A program made the translations under genes and the position numbers. From NCBI RefSeq assembly GCF_042649685.1, contig NZ_JBHRZT010000052.1, positions 310,001-374,000 of the forward strand: DNA of 64,000 nt, read 5' to 3'. Below the pieces are notes generated by a model. That model worked only from the letters and a program-made list of their open reading frames with translations, searched no databases and was not told where the DNA came from. This DNA comes from Bacillus_BA songklensis. GTDB taxonomy: Bacteria; Bacillota; Bacilli; Bacillales; Bacillaceae_H. Positions 60,636 through 64,000 of this stretch are shown here, one piece after another (the stretch's first letter is position 1; every line of letters starts with the position of its first letter).

Positions 60636-61289
60636 ATGAATGAACGTTGGCTGGAAGAATTATTGAGAATTAATGACGAAGAGATCAAACTGAGTGAAAA
60701 GCAAGCAAAAATTTTAGAAGCGGCAATTGGAATTTTTTCTCAAAAAGGATATGCGGCTACTTCTACAAGTGAGATTGCCAAGAAAGCAGGGGTGGCTGAA
60801 GGCACGATCTTTAGGCACTATAAAACGAAAAAAGATTTGCTGTTAGCAATCGTTACCCCAACCTTAACGAAAGTAGTGGCCCCTTTTTTAACAAAAGATT
60901 TTGTCAAAAAAGTATTTGAAAACGAATACGGTTCGTATGAAGAATTCGTTTATGCCTTGATGGAAAATCGTTATGAGTTTGTTAAAAAACATCTTCCGAT
61001 AATAAAGATTTTTCTGCAGGAACTGGCCTTTCACGATGAAATAAAGTCACAGATTCAAGTCATTTTTACCGAAAATGTATTAGAAAAGTTCAAGAGAATC
61101 GTCGAACACTTTCAAGAGAATGGAGAAATTGCTGATGTTCCATCCGGCACGGTTATTCGCATGACGATGACAACGGTTATCGGGTTTTTACTGGCACGTT
61201 TTATGATCATGACAGATGCTGATTGGGATGATCATAAAGAAATGAATGCCACGATTTATTTATTAATGAACGGTTTGGCAGCAAAATAA
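60636..61289 (+). CDS. TetR-family regulator of the ABC exporter
   Basis: 217 aa. The helix-turn-helix in residues about 20-65 (ILEAAIGIFSQKGYAATSTS; EIAKKAGVAEGTIFRHYKTK) is typical TetR. C-terminal ligand domain unlike any I can name. The palindromes at 58791 and 58838 are its likely operators. Third gene of the operon, 12 nt after the permease. Confidence 0.93.
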   Translation: MNERWLEELLRINDEEIKLSEKQAKILEAAIGIFSQKGYAATSTSEIAKKAGVAEGTIFRHYKTKKDLLLAIVTPTLTKVVAPFLTKDFVKKVFENEYGSYEEFVYALMENRYEFVKKHLPIIKIFLQELAFHDEIKSQIQVIFTENVLEKFKRIVEHFQENGEIADVPSGTVIRMTMTTVIGFLLARFMIMTDADWDDHKEMNATIYLLMNGLAAK

Positions 61290-61318
61290 GCGAAAAGCCA
61301 TGGGCATCCATGGCTTTT

Positions 61319-61495
61319 TCATTTGAATCCGCGAAATCGTCTATGATTGTTGAGAAGCATTAAGAAAATAAAAATGGTAAAGAACAGAAGAGGTGTCGTA
61401 ATAATGAGGGGGGCTAAATTCATTAAGCCGAGTAGATGAAAAAGAAAAGAAGCGATAACACTGATACTGCTCAAAATTAACAGGTGCAAATTCAT
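61319..61495 (-). CDS. Small membrane protein, two helices, 58 aa
   Basis: Starts MNLHLLILSSISVIASFLFH at 61495 with AAAGGAG 7 nt upstream. Two hydrophobic segments and a basic tail NNHRRFRGFK. No family recognised. Convergent with the TetR gene. Confidence 0.6.
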   Translation of the reverse strand: MNLHLLILSSISVIASFLFHLLGLMNLAPLIITTPLLFFTIFIFLMLLNNHRRFRGFK

Positions 61496-61853
61496 TCCTA
61501 TACTCCTTTCAAAAAATAACATTATTCGACATTCTGGATATTCTTCCTTTTAATATGTCCTATGAGAAGAAGAGGAAAAATATGAATAGAATTTGACGAA
61601 ATTGTGAATTTGAAAAAAAGCACTTGTCAAAAGTCGACATAATTTGCTATATTATTAAGGTGAAGTTTATCACAAAACAAACATATACCCCTTTGTTTGA
61701 CCGTGAAAAATTTCTCCCATCCCCTTGTTGTCTTAAGACAAACGAAAAAGACCCGGTTTTCCGGGTCTTTTTTGTTTATTCAAAAAGTATATGGGTAACT
61801 GCGCGTCTGTCTTTGTCTTTCAAGGTTCCTGACATTAAGGAGTTTTTTTATAT
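61496..61853. other. Intergenic region before yjbH end
   Basis: About 360 bp with a strong terminator at 61745-61773. Otherwise AT-rich, no coding support. Confidence 0.5.
61745..61773. terminator. Bidirectional terminator near the yjbIH operon
   Basis: AAAAAGACCCGG / CCGGGTCTTTTTT with a TTTT loop. It serves the minus-strand yjbH transcript and any plus-strand transcript. Confidence 0.9.
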
Positions 61854-62738
61854 TTACTCGCCGATATATCTCCAGAAGGTTCCATACTTTACCGGCACTT
61901 GCTCTACTTTTTGCTGCAGTTGCAGTTTCTTCAATTCCCGTTCCGCTTCTTTTGTCGAAACATTGTAGACAACCGCGACTTCTTTTGTTGCCACAAATTT
62001 AAAGTATCGCAAAAACATATTTAATGGAGGCAGAGGTGATGGTTCAGGACGATCTGCTAACATTTCATGAAGAATTTGTACATACATTTCATATGGGTAG
62101 CATCCCGTGATTTTAATTCCTTCCTCTTCGACATTTTCATTAAAGAAGACGAGAGTAGGCATTTCCTGAACGTCCATTTCCGCTGTAATTTTAACATCAC
62201 ATTGAAAGGCTTTTGTGGCACTTTCAGAATGTAAATCCTTATAAAATTCATTCGTATCCAACCCAACCTCTTGGGCACATTGCATTAACACACTTACATC
62301 GGATATATTTTGTTTTTCCAGAAATACGACTTCCTGCACTTTGCGCAGAAATCGGATTCCTTGTCTCTTTCCTTGTAATCCTGCCGCCTTAATGGCGATA
62401 GAAGCAGAGTATGGAGAGGAAATGGGGCTTTCAAGCCAAAGATTTCCATCACATGACATCCCGGAACGGCTGGCTGCTCGTTCCCATACACGGGCCATAT
62501 TTTCGAACTTTTGCTTCGGACTCACATTTAAGGTTGCCAAGCGGCCGCTCAGTACATGTTTTAAAGTGAAAAATTGCCCGTACTCAATTTGAAGTTTTTT
62601 GACAATCGGTTCAAGAGCCCAACATTCAGGGCACAAAGGATCAATGAAGAAATAAATTTCCAACGGTTTTTTATTGGATCCTTGACAAAGCTGTGATAAA
62701 GAATAAGATGGATCAGAATAGAAATCTTGAACGCTCAA
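61854..62738 (-). CDS. yjbH: YjbH (SpxH), ClpXP adaptor for Spx
   Basis: 294 aa. TTG start at 62738 with GGAAGGAAG at 6 nt. DsbA-like thioredoxin fold with PLCPECW (Cys36, Cys39) and a helical C-terminal domain. Binds Spx and passes it to ClpXP; aggregation on stress frees Spx. Starts just after the yjbI stop, forming yjbIH as in B. subtilis. Confidence 0.94.
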   Translation of the reverse strand: MSVQDFYSDPSYSLSQLCQGSNKKPLEIYFFIDPLCPECWALEPIVKKLQIEYGQFFTLKHVLSGRLATLNVSPKQKFENMARVWERAASRSGMSCDGNLWLESPISSPYSASIAIKAAGLQGKRQGIRFLRKVQEVVFLEKQNISDVSVLMQCAQEVGLDTNEFYKDLHSESATKAFQCDVKITAEMDVQEMPTLVFFNENVEEEGIKITGCYPYEMYVQILHEMLADRPEPSPLPPLNMFLRYFKFVATKEVAVVYNVSTKEAERELKKLQLQQKVEQVPVKYGTFWRYIGE

Positions 62739-62740
62739 GG

Positions 62741-63145
62741 TTAACTTCCTTCCTCATCTTGATCTCCCGGTGTATTAATCATATGCTGAGCTGTTAATAC
62801 AAGACGTTGGAAAAATTGAGTTCGAATGTCACCTTCAAGTCCCACTTCGTCCATTGCTTGACTCATACAGTGCAGCCAAGCTTTGGCTCTGGATGGTGTG
62901 ATAGGAAAGGGCAGATGACGGGCACGCAGCATGGGATGTCCGTGTTCTTCTGTATAAATGGCGGGACCGCCCAAATATTGAGTGAGAAATTGCTTTTGTT
63001 TTCGAGCTGTTTCCGTTAAATCGTCGGGAAAAATAGGAGCCAGTTCAGGATGATTTCCTACCCGGTTGTAAAACGCATCCACGAGCTTGGCTAACATCTC
63101 CTCACCACCGATAGCCTCATAGGGCGTGTGTATTTGATTCGTCAT
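62741..63145 (-). CDS. yjbI: YjbI, truncated haemoglobin (group II)
   Basis: 134 aa from the ATG at 63145 with AAAGGAG 8 nt upstream; the longer frame is rejected. Truncated globin with a proximal His in LRARHLPFPI and the group II pattern Trp (AKAWLHCM). Binds O2; in B. subtilis proposed to protect YjbH from oxidation. First gene of yjbIH. Confidence 0.94.
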   Translation of the reverse strand: MTNQIHTPYEAIGGEEMLAKLVDAFYNRVGNHPELAPIFPDDLTETARKQKQFLTQYLGGPAIYTEEHGHPMLRARHLPFPITPSRAKAWLHCMSQAMDEVGLEGDIRTQFFQRLVLTAQHMINTPGDQDEEGS

Positions 63146-63484
63146 GTTTATAACTCCTTTAAACCTATTGTTCACGACAACAATGAATACCTTTTTGTTG
63201 ATTGGCGATTCATCATTTGTCTTTTTGGTTAATTGTGTAGTGTGATTTCTTATAAGTGTAAAAATAGGTGGCAAAATTTTTTCTGCTGTAAGGACCGTTT
63301 ATAAAAAACATGATTTTAGTGGGTTTTTCATAACCGGTCTTTTCAATCAGTTTCTTGAATTTACGTTTATTGTATCAACGTCAAGGTAATATCTCAAACT
63401 ATCCGCTTATGAAACCTTTATGGGAGGAGGAGGAGATATATCCAATGTTAGCATGTGTATGTGCGCAGTTTTTCAATCCAAAAA
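63146..63484. other. yjbI upstream region
   Basis: Non-coding except for a possible 20-codon ORF at 63445-63507. No clear promoter elements could be assigned. Confidence 0.45.
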
Positions 63485-63507
63485 TCATCCTTTTGATTCC
63501 TTCATAA
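63445..63507 (+). CDS. Possible micro-ORF, 20 aa
   Basis: MLACVCAQFF then NPKIILLIPS, with GGAGGAGGAGGAG immediately upstream of the ATG at 8 nt. Its 3' end overlaps the yjbJ terminator. The strong ribosome site is the only support; hydrophobic peptide with two cysteines. Confidence 0.3.
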   Translation: MLACVCAQFFNPKIILLIPS

Positions 63508-63533
63508 TAAAAGTCAGGAGATCAAAAGGATGA
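63485..63533 (-). terminator. Terminator of yjbJ
   Basis: TCATCCTTTTGAT (63485-63497) / ATCAAAAGGATGA (63521-63533). On the minus strand it is followed by TTTTTGG. Confidence 0.82.
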
Positions 63534-63546
63534 AACTAAAAGATCA

Positions 63547-64000
63547 TTAAGCAAAGTACGTATCGGTGATTTTTTGGACATATCGTTCTGTTTCTTTAAA
63601 AGGAGGGATCCCTCCGTATTTGTCTACGTTTCCTGGACCTGCATTATACGCCGCCAGGGCTAGATGGAGGTTATCATCATACTTATCGAGCATCTGTCGT
63701 AAATATTTGGCTCCGCCAAGCACATTCTGCATCGGGTCATAAGGATCGTCTACCCCAAGTGCACGAGCGGTACTTGGCATTAACTGCATCAGTCCTATCG
63801 CTCCGACATGGCTTTTTGCCTTTGGATTGAAATTTGATTCTTGACGAATCACTGATTTGAGAAGTTTTGGATCCAGGTTATACGTTTGAGCCGCCTTTTC
63901 AATTATTCTATCTATGCTTGAAGATGCTCTGTTTCCTGGTGCAGAGGAAATCAGCTTTTCCGTGTTCGGTATAAATGCCCCCTGTTTGATGGGAAGGGGG
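63547..64000 (-). CDS. yjbJ: YjbJ-like lytic transglycosylase (5' end beyond window)
   Basis: The frame is open from base 64000 to the stop at 63547: 150 residues, N-terminus missing. SLT domain: catalytic Glu in VIRQESNF, then GAIGLMQLMPSTA, YDPMQNVLGGAKYL and LALAAYNAGPGNV, all conserved in lytic transglycosylases. It cuts peptidoglycan between MurNAc and GlcNAc. The GTG at 63852 is an internal codon, not the start. Synteny with yjbI-yjbH is as in B. subtilis. Confidence 0.92.
   Translation of the reverse strand, partial: PLPIKQGAFIPNTEKLISSAPGNRASSSIDRIIEKAAQTYNLDPKLLKSVIRQESNFNPKAKSHVGAIGLMQLMPSTARALGVDDPYDPMQNVLGGAKYLRQMLDKYDDNLHLALAAYNAGPGNVDKYGGIPPFKETERYVQKITDTYFA

Overview
The window is chromosomal DNA of a low-to-mid GC, endospore-forming member of the Bacillaceae. 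Evidence is the block trpS / oppABCDF / yjbC / spx / yjbE / mecA / coiA / pepF / small protein / yjbH / yjbI / yjbJ, which follows the Bacillus subtilis gene order. A sinI-sinR pair, a queCDEF operon under a preQ1 riboswitch, CtsR boxes before clpE, a Trp T-box before trpS and AGGAGG-type ribosome binding sites throughout agree with this. One assembly gap (205 N) lies at 33610-33814.

Layout. 1-6.6 kb: mostly minus-strand housekeeping genes (EcsC-like, patatin, DedA, CorA, SinR/SinI, an NAD(P)-binding protein). 6.8-10.2 kb: queuosine precursor operon, minus strand, preQ1 aptamer at its head. Its last gene, queF, is split exactly after the catalytic cysteine codon by a 491-nt group I intron that carries a small ORF. 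10.4-22.6 kb: a complete-looking Tad/Flp pilus locus on the minus strand (CpaB, TadZ/CpaE, TadA, TadB, TadC, Flp pilin, VWA lipoprotein, Trp-rich secreted protein, unknown helical protein, membrane protein, TadE, TadG-like, lipoprotein) but without a prepilin peptidase. 22.7-33.4 kb: scattered metabolic, membrane and secreted proteins, ending in clpE. 34-41.5 kb: trpS and the opp operon. 42.3-44.5 kb: phoD-tatA behind PhoP boxes. 45-64 kb: the yjbC-to-yjbJ block, interrupted by an RND efflux pair between yjbC and spx, and by an ABC exporter/TetR cassette between pepF and yjbH.

Together, the right third concentrates the regulated-proteolysis and competence machinery: Spx with its ClpXP adaptor YjbH, MecA (ClpC adaptor), ClpE, CoiA, and peptide import (Opp) with PepF. 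The left third joins SinI/SinR, a developmental switch, to a surface pilus.

Non-coding content is rich. There are three dispersed intergenic repeat families: A, about 157 bp, three copies; B, paired hairpins with terminal inverted repeats, two full copies plus remnants; C, AAGAAAAG...CTGGAC units, five copies, most starting right after a stop codon. The strongest candidate for something undescribed is the group I intron in the active site of queF. The paired-hairpin element family and the Trp-rich secreted protein of the Tad locus come next.
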